Shown: positions 21,487 through 33,660 of the stretch, piece after piece
Layout of the letters: each line of letters begins with the position of its first letter
Position numbering within the stretch: position 1 is the first letter of the stretch
Assembly (NCBI GenBank): GCA_002270565.1
Contig: NQMI01000027.1
Span: 18,988-82,987 of the forward strand
Origin: Stenocarpella maydis
Taxonomy: Eukaryota > Ascomycota > Sordariomycetes > Diaporthales > Diaporthaceae
DNA: 64,000 bases
Reading direction: 5' to 3'
Program-made: the position numbers and the translations under genes
Notes under the pieces: model-generated
Told to the model about the DNA's origin: nothing
The model's input: only the letters and a program-made list of their open reading frames with translations
Database searches by the model: none

Positions 21487-24340
21487 ATATATTAAACTAG
21501 CTTATATATAAGGATTATATACTATTGCTACTTATTATAAAGAGTCTTAAATTACTTACTAGAGCCAAAGTCTATATAAAACTAGACTTAAAAGAAGCTT
21601 ATTACTAACTTAGGATCTGTATAAGTAATAAGTAGAAGATAGTATTTTAAACTAAGTATGGCCACTTTAAATATACTATTATCCCCTTTACGCTTACTAA
21701 CGCCCTAGCTATATTCCAGGCCTATATTAATAAAGCACTAGCAGGGCTAGGAGATATATGCTATATTATATATCTTAATAATATACTAGTATATAGCAAT
21801 AATAACTAAGCGCATATACAACATATGTAAAACATTTTCAATTATCTATAATAGTAGTGGTTATACCTTAATATTAATAAGTATAAGTTCCAGATAATAA
21901 AGGTATAGTACTTAGAGTTTATTATTATATTAAAAGGCATTACTATAAAATGAAGTTATATTATAGCTATTACAACTAACCGCTCCTATATAGTATCTAT
22001 AATATCCTTATATTCTTTAAGTATACTAGGTTCTATAGGCATTTTATTAAAGCCTACTTAAAGATTAGTACCCTACTAATTAACTACTTAAAGAAAGGCA
22101 ACATAAGGAAGCTAAAACTACTGCTTAGAGTAAGAGTAGCATTTGAGCACCTAAAACTACTCTTTACTATAGTGCTATTACTATACTACTATAATCCTAT
22201 ACTACTAATACTCCTTAAAACCAATACATCTATAGTTACAATAAGAGGAATTATCCTATAACTATCTAAAGGAAGATAGCACCTTATTACTTTCTACTTA
22301 AGGAAACTAACCCTAATAGAAACCTACTATAATATAGGAGATCTAGAGCTACTTATAATTATTAATACTATTATAGTATAAAGATATTATCTCTATTATA
22401 TATAAGGGACTATTATAGTAATTACAGACTATTTAAATTTAAAATACTAGCATACTAAGAGGAACATATTAGCATAATAAATATACTAGCTTAATATACT
22501 TACAGCTATTAATATTATTATGAAATACTACCTTAATATAAAGAACCTAGCAGATAGCCTCTAAAGAAGGCCTAATTATATAAGTAATAAATCTATAGCA
22601 AAGGAGCTATAAAGACCTTGCAACTTTATGCAAATAACACATATAGATACCTAGGGCTATAACTATAATAAAGCAAGCAGGCTAAATAATTAGGTAGTAA
22701 ACCTAGAAGATTAAAAGGGTAGTAATAATATAGTATAGTTGCCTAATTACTAGGCTATATATATAATTACTTAGGACTAAAGTATATATTTAGGGGCCCT
22801 TTTATATAATATAGTAATAGTATATAAGCAGCTTAAATAACCTATAAGGGCATATATTACAAAACTATAATAAAATAATACTTTTATTATTATGGGAGTA
22901 TAGTATAAGAGATAAGCATATAGCTTAAAAGCTAAAAAGACTTAACATCTGTAGAATAACTTACTTTAGTTTAGTAATAAGGTATATATACCTAATAACG
23001 TATTAATAAGATTAGAGTTTTTAAGAGTATACTATAATCATAAGTTAGCTAGCTATTTAGGCATAAGTAAGTTAATAAAATTACTTATATATAACCACTT
23101 CTAGGATTCTCTATATAAGAATATAAGGATATTTATTAATATATATATAGTTTACTAATAGATAACTACTTCTAGGATTCCCTATATAAGAATATAAGGA
23201 TATTTATTAATATATATATAGTTTACTAATAGATTAAAGTACCTAAGCATAAGCTGCTTAGCTTCCTCATAGTACTATTACTATCTATAAGACTATAGTA
23301 AGAAATTTTAATAAACTTTATTATATGGTCACTACTATTAATTAACCTTTATAGTAATAAACGATATAATACTATTGTAATAATGATAAATGAATTTGTA
23401 AAATATATTATTTATATTACTATAAGCGTACAACTTATAAGTAGTAATCTTATTAATGTCTTAATACATTATATCTTTATAACTTATAAAATACCTCATA
23501 GGATTATCTTAAACTAAGGAAGCCTATTTATAAGTTATTTCTAGGCATAGCCTTGCACTATTCTAGCTATGAAATAGCGCCTAAGTACTACTTTCCACCC
23601 TAAAATAAACAAGCAAATCAAGAGGCAAAACCAAAATCTAAAGCACTACCAATAAGCATATAGGAGCATTACATAAGTAGATTAAGGATAGCTCCTCCCT
23701 AGCATATATTTTATATATAATAATATAATATACCTAGCTATTAAAACTATACCCTCCTTTATACTCTTCTAATATCACCCTAAACTACCTATAAATATAC
23801 TAATACTACTATTAAGTAACATTTTAAGAGCAAATAAGAGGGGTTAGAATCTTAAAAGTAAATATATAAAGATTATATAATGCTTCTATAATATAAATAT
23901 AAAATGTATAAAGTAATATAACTATTACTATATTAATGGGAGATTTAAAAAAGAAGAACTCATAATAATATTTATTAAGTACTTATAATAAAAGTATAGA
24001 AATAGCAAACTTACTATAAAATACCTAAGCCTATTTAAAATAGCAGAAATAATAAACTAATATAGCCTAGTACACTAGCTAGAACTACTTAAGTAGTACT
24101 AAATATATAATATGGTATTAATTATAGTATTAAAGCTATATAGGAGCTATAAAGAAGAAGACCCTAAGTTGCAACTAGAAAACAATGTATTTAAAGAAGA
24201 TAAATTTAAAGTAAACGCTATATTAAAATACTAGGGACTATTAAGCTAGTAATAATATTTAGTTTAATAAAAGGGGCATAATAGTAAAGATAATATATAA
24301 GAGCTATATATAAACTTCTATAATGAATTACTAATATAGA
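21487..24340 (+). pseudogene. Pol of a second Gypsy element (element B), with chromodomain
   Basis: Right after the 3' LTR of element A the plus strand reads as RT: VYIKLDLKEAYY, KYGHFKYT, then YLNNILVYSN where the catalytic YxDD is now NN (21,777-21,782). RNase H follows at about 22,180-22,600, the integrase zinc finger near 23,050-23,240, the core with GSLFIS (about 23,520), and TFHPKINKQIKRQNQNLKHY (about 23,600-23,660), in which Asp and Glu of the D-D-E triad have changed to Asn and Lys. A chromodomain remnant (YLV..KGHNSKDN) lies at about 24,205-24,312, placing it among chromoviruses. Gag, protease and the start of RT are absent: they should lie left of element A but are not seen before the gap at 9,045. 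Non-functional. Confidence 0.75.
23091..23232 (+). repeat. 71-bp tandem duplication in element B integrase
   Basis: 23,091-23,161 and 23,162-23,232 are identical except two transitions. The unit covers the integrase zinc-finger region, and 71 is not a multiple of three, so it also shifts the frame. Few differences between units in heavily mutated DNA suggest that the duplication came after most of the RIP. Confidence 0.85.
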
Positions 24341-27060
24341 AATATAAGGAATAAGTAATATAAGGGTAGTAAGGCTGTAAAAGGTGCGCCTAAGGTACAG
24401 AATTTCTTGATTCCTAAAGAAAATTAAGGGGTTATTTTTAAGATCCCCTACCCTACTCCCCAAGCAACTATTGTGTAGCTATAGCATATATATAGCACCC
24501 ACTACTCCTCATCCTCCTTCTCATCCTCCTGAGCATTAGTAATGCAATTAACAGCAGTAGCAACCTTATTAGTAGCCCGAGCAAGCTACTTAAGTATAGT
24601 AATACTGCAGCATGCAAGCAATAGGAACTCAGCATTACTACCAGAAGCAAGCAATAAGGGCATAATAGTAGTAATAATCTTGCCCTTCTTAAGCAGAAGT
24701 AAGCAAATAGCCTCCTAAGCCTAGGCTAGGTTCTTAGTCTTAAGAGCACGGAAAAGGGGCATAATAATATTAAAGAGGACCTACTATAATATTAGTAAAG
24801 CTTATAAATAATATAGGCTTAAGTACTATATAATAAGAATATTAAGAATAAAACTTATAAGAATATAGTTACTCTTACTACCCTTATAATAATATTAGTA
24901 GTAGTAACTAGTTTCTAGAGAAATATTAGTAAAACAAGTTTTTATAAGGGAATAATATAAGTATAGCAGAGATATAATATAAATATAATATATTACTCTA
25001 ATTAGAGTAATGAATCTTCTCCTCCTTCAAGGGCTTATTCTCCTTAGTAGCATTCTAGTAGGCTAAAAGCTTAGTTTATAAAGTATACATATAGTATAAG
25101 TACTACTTATATATAGGGTATATAGTACCCTCCCACGTGGGACTAGCTTTAGCTATCTTTTTCTTCTACTTTTATATTACCTTATTAGCATTACTTATAT
25201 ATTATAAGGAAGCAGCGCCTAAGGAAACCTAGAAAGGAATTCCTTATAGCTAGGCTAGAAGGGGGTTGCCTAAAAGCATATATTTCTTAAGCTCACTAGG
25301 ATAAATACTCCTATTTAACAATACTATTAGCTGTAATATAGAAGCGCTATATATATATATAGAGAAGATAAACTTATAGGTAGAGCAGCTAAGGTATAGA
25401 GCGAGGAGGGGGTAGGAACATTAGATATCTAGAATAACCTCCCATTAGCAATATAATTCCTAGGTGCTATAGCACCCCTATACTAGTGCAGTATAGGCCT
25501 CTAGTAAACTTACCCTATTATTATTATAGTAGTGGTTAGTAGAAATAGTACTCTGGTACTCCTATTAAAGCACTATTACTACACATGCATAGCATAATAC
25601 TATTAGGTAAGATACTTACTACATAGGTTTAGGTATAAGTATAAGTATAGGTATTATATAGTATTAGCAAGTTATTCTATTACTTGCTAATTAAGGGATA
25701 TACTTATAAATTTAAGAGTACTTAAGGAAGAAAATAAGGGAAGAAGGAAAGGTAAGGGGGCTATAAGAACTAAATAAGTATAAGAAAGCATTATTAGCAT
25801 AGGTAAAATATTATTTATATAATAAGCATTATAATACCTGTTTATATACTTATAATAATATAGGAGTATAATAAAGAGCCCTTTATTTAGGGCGCTATAT
25901 TAATGCTTCTTAAATTATCTAAAGGACCTACTATAATATAATCATTACTTACCCTTCTAACCTATAGCAGTAATATAATACTCATTTAATAGGGCACCAG
26001 GAATAATAGCATAAGGCTATTAACCCATAATATGCCCTTAGGAAGGAGCTTATAATAACTTTACTATAAAAGTACTATAAGAATTTATTTCTTATAAGCT
26101 AAGCTCCTAGAATAAGAGCTTAAAAGGGGGGGCAATCTATTAGAATCTAGTATACTACTTTAGATTAAGGCACCTAAAGGCCTTATAGGGGTGCTATAAA
26201 GAAGTAACTAATATATAATAGGCAGCCTAAATAGTGCTAAGGAAGATTATATTAAAGGGGCTTATTGTAAAGGCACAATTTATAAATAACTTTAGAATAG
26301 CAAAGTAGTAAAGAGAGATTCTTATATAAAAAGGGGGGAGGAAGGAATAAATAGAAAGAGGAGGGGAGAAGAGTAAGTTTAATTATATTTATCTCCCCAG
26401 GAATATAGCACTCACATGCTACTATTTCGTTACTCAGCCGCTGCATATACCTGGTCACTCTGCTTATATTCACAACCCTTATAGTAGCTACCTTCTGGTT
26501 GCGCCAATAGGTATGTAATAACAAAGCTTACTCCTAGTTGTCTAGCTAAGCTACTATAAGGCTTAGGCCTCTAGCCTAAGCCACTTACATAAATAATTAA
26601 GTAAATAAGTTAATACAAATTTAATATTGGAATAAAGAACTCAATTAATATTAAAAATATTATTTTATTTAAAATTTAATAATTTCTAATTTTAATATAT
26701 TTTTATTAATATTGTTAAAATCATATAAGTAATTAAAAATAAATAACTAGGATTAAGTAATATTAATTAATATTAAATTAATTAATTTACTTACCTTATA
26801 TAGGTGCTAAAGTTAGCTAGAAGTAGTAAAAGTAAAAATTAATAGTATATTAATAGTAGTAACTTATTAATAAACTGCGTTATATGTAATATATTATTAT
26901 AACTCTATTATTGGTTGCTATACCTCCTATAGAGAAACAAAATCAAGGGATAGAAAAAGAAAAAAATCAAACTGAAACAGGTTAAAGTACTGGTAATGAT
27001 ATTTTAAAGAGAAAAAAAACAGAAGCATTAAGTATATCCTCTTTTCCGTCCTACAACCCA
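24341..27060. other. AT-rich decayed repeat DNA, partly coding on the minus strand once
   Basis: No intact gene. On the minus strand about 24,500-24,760 reads as a protein end with few stops (ATNKVATAVNCITNAQEDEKEDEE), and 26,395-26,524 encodes a short open piece (NQKVATIRVVNISRVTRYMQ). They could belong to one or two further decayed mobile elements on the minus strand, but I recognise no family. The rest is TA-rich with stops everywhere. Composition changes sharply at about 27,030-27,060. Confidence 0.5.
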
Positions 27061-27780
27061 ATGCTTCGAGGGAAGCACCCCGCTGATTGTAGACTGTGTT
27101 CTATACGAGGCCTGGAACACTGGCAGCCCTGACACTGAAAGTCCAAGTAAAGCCCCCCCGGACACGGAATTCTTCACGCCGTGCATCTGGGCCAGGAGTT
27201 CAAACCCGTGTGGATTACTGACGCATCACAATGCCAGTGCCCACTTGCACTTGCTACTTGCTCAGGCTGATTGCCCGTCTCGGGTCTCCGGTTCATCTCG
27301 TGTGGTTGACCTTTCAGCTGGACAGCGTTCCCGCCTGGCCCCGCCGGCCTGAGTTGATTGGCGGTACCGAGCCACCGTAACCGGTTCCTCGCAGATCCTC
27401 CACAGGCAGGGGTCAGACACCAGCTGAAGGCGCCCCGCGTCGGCCCAATGGCTGCGTGAATCTGCGTTCCGGACGCCTGTTGTGGCGCCCGAGGTCACCC
27501 TGGACCTTCCCTTGCTAGGGAGATTTATGCTAGTTTAATTCCTAACCGTAGAGCCTCATCCCCTTCAATGTCCGGCCGTCATGCGACAGGAGCAACAATT
27601 GCCGGATCGGGTTATATATAGGGGTGTGAGTTCGGCAGCGGGCTTACGGTCACTTGCGATTCGAACACCTTATAATAGATATAGCAGAACAATTCCTCTT
27701 TATTGAAAAAGAGTTCAGTAGCAGTTCTCCCCGTTGAAATCAGCACACTTTTGATTATTACAGAAAATAACCGTGCACCC
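27061..27780. other. Border region, no gene recognised
   Basis: Normal-composition DNA next to the RIP-mutated block. A 78-codon minus-strand frame (27,262-27,498) and a 70-codon one lack motifs. A run resembling a tRNA T-loop (GAGTTCAAACCC near 27,196) is not accompanied by matching acceptor or anticodon stems. Probably upstream sequence of the next gene. Confidence 0.45.
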
Positions 27781-28966
27781 ATGGAACGCCCCGACCTTAG
27801 ACACGATTTATCTGTGCATTCCATACAGCAAGTTTCACTCCAGAACGAGAGATCCTCGGGCCGATCTGTGGATCAGGTAGAGCCGGTCGTCGAACCGCTA
27901 GAAGAAACCGGTGGTACCACATTTGCGAGATACGATGTATTTGAGCATGGTAGGTTGTAGCCAATGATTGGAGAGTAACTACATTGGAAGCAGGGTGCTG
28001 ACTGTGTGCATCCCAGTTACTAAAAAGCAGGATCAAGTACTGCTCATACAGAATTTGAGGGCCCTACATTGTCGTGAATACGCAGCTCCATATTCAGCAT
28101 CAATCCCCGACATCGAGGTCCTCGCCCAGAGATGCCTAGACTGGATTATCAACGAGGATGTCTCGCACCATGAGACAGATTTTGTGTCCCATATGACCAG
28201 TCACGCCTTAGCTCAAGCTCTCGAAGGCAGCCTGGACAGGGAAATAATCTCATCGTTTCAAGACTTCATCCTCGTCACCACGCTGGCATATACAGCATGG
28301 AGTGACCAGAGAAGTCCGCCACAGCGGCTGTCAGTCCAGGACTTACGCCAGGCAAGCCACTTAACCGGTTCATCACTACTCCAAAAGCTCGACCAGCACA
28401 TCGACTTCGACTCGCTCGCGAAGGCCCCGAAACCAACACTCCAGGCACTATTCCTCGTGCTGTTCGGCACAACGCTAGGCGTAGCTTATTCAGCAGAAAT
28501 AGGCGGCTGGACATCAGAAGTCTCGTCGGACCATCTCTGCACCGCCGTGAGGGAGCGCCTCTGCCACCTCCTCGCTGACAAGCTGGGGTTTCTGTCGGGC
28601 CTCTTGTGGGAGAATGTCGAACCCACCGCGGCGCGACGGTGTATCATCGATGGGTGTCTCCAGGGCCGGTGGAGTAAGTGCGGCCGGTGGGTCTGGGGCA
28701 ACCTGATGCCTCACTACACATGGCCAGACAGCGACCAGCCGCCGGACTGGCTTGTGCGCCGTCCCTTCGGGGCGATCCAGCAGACGCCGCACGCCGCGGT
28801 GATGAGGTGTCCTGAGCTCCTGAGTCCCCTGCTGCCGTGTATGGACTCCTCGGACAGGGGGAAACGTAGGTCTATGCTAGTTGTTGGTCCGACGTTGCAT
28901 GGGCGGCATATGTATGCTCGTATGAGGACGCATACTGGATCTGATGGGCCGTCCCTTTTCGTTTAG
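27781..28966 (+). CDS. Hypothetical protein, two exons
   Basis: Model join(27781..27949, 28017..28966), 372 aa. The donor GTAGGT at 27,950 and acceptor CCCAG at 28,016 give a 67-bp intron that keeps phase (GAG CAT G / TT ACT AAA), while the open frame upstream of exon 2 has no plausible start. An upstream in-frame ATG at 27,703 is a possible alternative. The protein is soluble, with a leucine-rich predicted helical centre (LQALFLVLFGTTLGVAYSAE) and a Trp-rich stretch (CGRWVWGNLMPHYTWPDSD). I recognise no domain. It is the first gene next to the repeat block, and the C-terminal ~60 residues look low in conservation features. Confidence 0.5.
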
Positions 28967-29026
28967 CCTGGGCATTTGGCCAGGAAACCGCGCGAGGGAG
29001 AGGGAGAATGACGCGTCATGACAGCC

Positions 29027-29102
29027 AAGGCAAGATGAAAAGGCAAGGCAAGATGAAAAGGCAAGGCAAGATGAAAAGGCAAGGCAAGATGAAAAGGCAA
29101 GG
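29027..29102 (+). repeat. 18-bp tandem repeat, about four copies
   Basis: The unit AAGGCAAGATGAAAAGGC is repeated four times without error, just downstream of the hypothetical gene and upstream (in its 3' direction) of Gpi16. Perfect units imply recent expansion. Confidence 0.9.
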
Positions 29103-29247
29103 ACAAATGGGGTGGGGGGCTGTCGGGATTCTTTTCATGTATGCTCCCTGGAAATCTTTCCTTCCCCCGTTCCGCAGATGGACTTCAATAAATGGTGATA
29201 TGGAAGTAGCGTCATATTGCAGCGGTTGTATACTTCTCATACACCAT

Positions 29248-31176
29248 CTATCTCTTACTTTCCACCGCTGGCACCTGTGAATCCCTGCCTCTTCCAAACG
29301 GGCTTGCCAGACGTGGACCGAAACGGGCGTTTATCTTGTTCTTCAACCTGGTCAGAGTGACTTCGGGCCCTTCATCCGCAGCGACAAACCTCCGGACGAG
29401 GAGGTTGAACATGCCTCCAAAAGCCAGCGCTATTGCCGTCGAAGTGAAGATGATGACATTGTACGGCATGCTGAAATCTGGGGTCGGTAGGTTGAGCAAG
29501 AGCGCCGTAGTCCGGAGGTTTGAGGTCGACTTGTCACTGCTTAAGATTGTGATGACTGCGCCGGCCACGTCAAACCCTCGATTCGCATCGGGCGGATATT
29601 CTGTGTAGCGCAGGATAGATTTCTCGAAGTCGTAGGTCAGGAACACTGTGGACCGCGGAGGGATCCGAAGCTTCACTTCTAGCTGGGTCCCTCGTTGACG
29701 ATCGAGCGCAGGCCTGTAGACGATGTCCTGAATGACTTTCTGCTGTTTGCCGCTGGGTGGGTCCAGAATCCGAGCCCCCAGAGTGTGCAGGTATATTCGC
29801 ATGAACCACGGCAGAGACTCCATATAGACAAATTCAACATGCTCGGTGTCGCTAGGGTTCGTGAGGAGAGTTTGAACACCTCCGCGCTCTTGACCATGCC
29901 CAGTCAGACTACGCTCGGCATAGAGGGGGGGGATACCGGGTTGAACGTATTCCTCGATGACAGTCTGGGCATTCTGGCCCCCTCTCTCGATTGGGGGCAG
30001 TATTAGATCGAACGCAGTCCCTGGGCTAGCATTATAGCAACGTTTCCGGTCGCTCTCCTTTCTGGACTCGCTGACACCTTCTGTCACCCAGACGGGTCGA
30101 CTTTCTGGCACTTCCAAGCACACAGGGGCTACCTCAGCATCAGCCAAGGGGCATGTTCCCTGTATAGATCTGCCAAACACCTGGGAGATAGACCAATCCT
30201 GGCTTATGCTGTACTCCACTGGAAAGCACGTGTCATCTGAATGGTACTCCTTGGAGGTATTGCACTTGAGTTCATGGCCAGGAACTGGACGCGGAATTGG
30301 ATTGTCTGCGGCGATGTTAGTGACAGACCACAAATGATATGCATGACCAATCACGAACCTCTGGGCCTCTTGGACCGATCGATGTCAAGAACCATATCGA
30401 TGGACTGTTCGATCTCCAGGATACACTCGCCATCCCCAGGACAAATTGGCCGCACGTCGATGGCCATGCTCTGCCAAGAAGAATCAAAGACCTTGTGTCC
30501 GTCGAGCAGGCTTGCGATGCCGGCCTTCCCCTTGCAGGGGAGAAGCTTCAGAAAAGGCGTCAAATTCTCTGTACACACCACTTCCCGTGGGAGTGTTCCG
30601 TGTAGCAAGTGTAGATTCGACACAACAGCATCAGAATGATCGCCTTCGAGCTGGAATGACATGCTCGGTCGTATTGTTCGGGTTCCGTCTATGAAGTTCA
30701 GCGAGGCGCAGAACAGGCCCGACAAGGCGTTCGTGAGGGTCAGCCACTTGCTGTCGGCTCTGCGAGCAGTAAGTTAGCTGCTGATGCTACCGGCGGCTCC
30801 TGGAGATGGTATAGCCATACTCTTCCTCTGTGTCCGCATCGAGCCATGCCCAGAGCTCGACGCCAGTGCCCCCCTCCCTCGTGCCGCCCCATGGCCGGAC
30901 GCCCCAGCTCTCAGCATCCCACCTTCCTAGGCTAAAACGTAGGTGGAGCTCCTTCGTACCAGAATACTCCAATATCTGAGCCAGGGAGCGCGGGAAGAAT
31001 CGGAAGTTGCGAGCCTCGAACTGGGAGAGGGTCGTGTTGGATCGGAAATTGAAGCTCGCGAGGAGGGCGGACAGGGGCAATGGCTTTAGGACAAGCTGTT
31101 CATGGTAGTCAGACGCAGCGACGGGTATCACGAGGGAGATGACTAGAAAAAGGAAGGAGGTGAAGTGCCGCATCAT
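29248..31176 (-). CDS. GPI16: GPI transamidase subunit Gpi16/PIG-T
   Basis: Model complement(join(29248..30305, 30359..30759, 30821..31176)), about 604 aa, close to yeast Gpi16. It is part of the ER-membrane complex that attaches GPI anchors to proteins. Seen: an N-terminal signal peptide (FLFLVISLVIPVAA), the PIG-T block TNALSGLFCASLNFIDGTRT, the conserved luminal region with Cys pairs (VCTENLTPFLKLLPC), YLHTL in the C-terminal half, and one membrane helix near the end (NVIIFTSTAIALAFGGMF) followed by a short cytosolic tail, as in the family. The first intron (61 bp) uses GTATGG with branch-like GCTAAC; the second is 53 bp. Two ATGs in a row begin the frame; the first is used. It is divergent from Luc7 across about 445 bp. 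Confidence 0.88.
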
Positions 31177-31621
31177 GGTTATGGTCCATCCATCGGAAGC
31201 TGGGTGCGACTCCTCGATGTAAACTAAAGACGCCAACTGGCCAATATTCACAACAAGCCCACAGCGCGGAGTTGGCGGTGTTGACAGCTAGCTCCCCTGG
31301 GACCCGAGCCGGCAGGGGTGCATGTGCTGACAGACAAGTGATGCAGGGCCGAAAGCGTTGGACCCCAGTGCACCACCGTACAGTGGGTCGGGGTAGGCTG
31401 CGTCAGGTTTGACCCCAGCTCAGTGAATGCTGAGATGCCTGCCGGCGCAAGAAATTCTGCCGAGCTTCCAACGGGCCGGCCGATCGCATTGTCCCAATAC
31501 GTCTGTCCTCCAACCGCTCGATTCCCAATATCAAACATCACACTTGCCTTGCCCGGCATTCACCTGTGCCAGTGGACCACCAAGGGTATCTATCGGCCAG
31601 GAAAGATCATCACAGCCCAGG
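31177..31621. promoter_or_regulatory. Shared upstream region of Gpi16 and Luc7
   Basis: 445 bp between two divergent housekeeping genes must hold both promoters. No clear TATA box is visible; CCAAT-like motifs occur (for example ATTGG complement near 31,240). Co-regulation is inference. Confidence 0.45.
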
Positions 31622-32541
31622 ATGGCAGCAGAGCAGAGGAAGCTGCTCGGTATGGACCCTTCTCCCTCCCAATCCCCCGCGTGGCTTGAATCGAGACTGA
31701 CAGCACCACAGAGCAGCTCATGGGCGGTGGCATGGCAGCTAGGTCCTCCCAGATCTCCCTGACCGACCCCAAGGCCTGCCGCTCCTACATCGCCGGGACT
31801 TGCCCCCACGACCTCTTCACAAATACGAAGCAGGACCTCGGGCCCTGCCCGAAAGTCCACTCCGAGGCCCTCAAGGCCGAGTACGAGGCGCTCCCCGAGC
31901 CCGAGCGGAAGCGCTACGGCTTCGAGCACGACTACATGCGGGACCTGTCAAAATACATCGACGAGTGCAACCGGCGCATCGACGTGGCCCAGCGGCGGCT
32001 CGAGAAGACGCCCGACGAGATCCGCCAGACCAACGTCCTGCTCAAGTCCATCTCGGACCTCTCCGCCACCATCAACAACGGCCTGCTGGAGGTGGAGATC
32101 CTCGGCGAGCTGGGCGAGGTGGGGCGCGCCTACGACGAGTTCTTCCGCGTCCGTCAGGCCCAGCAGCAAAAGGCCGAGCGCGAGAAGGAGCTCAAGGCCC
32201 TCAGCGACACCTCGGGCCCCTCGGGCCACCAGAAGCTGCAGGTCTGCGACGTCTGCGGTGCCTACCTCTCGCGGCTGGACAACGATCGTAGGCTGGCCGA
32301 TCACTTCTACGGGAAGATGCACCTCGGCTACGCCCAGATGCGCAAGACGTTCGACAGCTTCCCCAAGGAGATGAGGGGCCGCCCGCGGCCTATGCCCATG
32401 GGCGATGGCGGTGACGCCGATATGGGAGGTGTGCCGGCCGGGCCGGGCGGTGGTGGAGACTGGGGCCGCGGCCCAAGAGGGCCGAGGGGTGGCGGAGGCG
32501 GGTACAGAGGCCGGGGAAGAGGCTATCGTGGCGGTTGGTAG
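31622..32541 (+). CDS. LUC7: Luc7-family U1 snRNP protein
   Basis: Model join(31622..31649, 31712..32541), 285 aa. The 62-bp intron is fixed by the family's N-terminus, MAAEQRKLLEQLMG, which spans the junction. Luc7 proteins bind U1 snRNA and help choose 5' splice sites. Seen: a CCCH finger starting at CRSYIAGTCPHDLF and ending CPKVH, a long charged coiled coil (about residues 75-175), and a second CCHH finger from VCDVCGAYLSRLDNDRRLADHFYGKMH. The C-terminus is a short Gly/Arg tail (GYRGRGRGYRGGW) instead of the long RS tail of animal homologues. Confidence 0.92.
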
Positions 32542-32590
32542 GACAACGGCCACGATGCGCTTGAATTCTCCGACTAGTTCTTAAAACCAG

Positions 32591-32630
32591 AGGCAACCCG
32601 AGGCAACCCGAGGCAACCCGAGGCAACCCG
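32591..32630 (+). repeat. 10-bp tandem repeat, four perfect copies
   Basis: AGGCAACCCG four times in a row just after the Luc7 stop, followed by a partial unit AGGCGG. Lies in the probable 3' UTR. Confidence 0.9.
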
Positions 32631-33660
32631 AGGCGGATATGGCCCAGGCTCATGTTGGCGGCGCGAACGGATGAAGTGATATCTTCAAGGACTTGCCTCA
32701 CCTGGCAGCGTCAATGCAAGTTGTTTGGTTGCATACAAGAGGGCCGGCAATTGTCACGCACCTATTTGACTACGCATTGGCCTAGTTGATCGACGAACAA
32801 GGCTATCTACCAACGAGGGAAGGCTGGGGAGTCGTCTCTGGGGTACCAACAAAGCATTGAGCGCCAAGAACAAGGCCTTGTTCAGTGCGTGGCGTTGTGC
32901 TTGCTACGGTGTTGGAGGCGTTATGGAATCTGGAGGAAAATCGAGAAATGCTTTTTTGGCCTTGCATAATTTGATACCAACAAGACATTAGAGACTATAA
33001 TCCTTCATCAAGCCGTCACCAAGTGTGTTTGTGCATACCGCTTCCACATGCGCTCCTCTCATGAGACCGGCAGTGACGAGAGTGGACATGTTGCAGAGCA
33101 ACGTGAAGCGGAAAAAAGAGCCAGCATTTATGTGAGAACTCAACAACTTTCTGAAGGGCGACTTCATCGCAGCCATGACCGTCGTCGGCATGTATCTGCC
33201 AAGGGGCCTCTCTCTCGCGGACACCCTCGCCCACATCCCGCCAATAAGCAGCACTTGCTCCTTTGTTTTTAACCCCTTCTTGTATGCCATTCCTTGTCCT
33301 GGGTGCAGATGCCAGAGACGATAGTCGGGGACAAATCTATATTCAGTTTTCTACGGCTTTGAGTATCATCTACTTTGTCAATCATCTCGCCTTTGCGCGC
33401 CTTTGTTATTCTGGTATCCCGATTTCGTTTCTTCATAATCGCTGCGGTACCTATCGTCCTGTGGAGTAAACCAAAGACCAGCTTGCCCAAAAACACCTCG
33501 ATTGTCCCAAAATTCTCAAGGTTGTTCTTCGTACAGGGTATCGACATTTGTTTGGCTCTCGGGCACCTGAGGCTGAGGCTTTCAAACCGTCCGTGCATCC
33601 AACCCCTGAGGGAACTGGCGTTGCGGGTATCGTGGCTAATTTCGCTGCTGCAATTGCAGC
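32631..33660. other. Intergenic region, Luc7 to RGG-protein gene
   Basis: About 1 kb between two convergent genes. Open frames here (for example 33,375-33,689 plus, 33,269-33,598 minus) have no family motif or start context. It probably contains both 3' UTRs. Nothing else seen. Confidence 0.5.
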
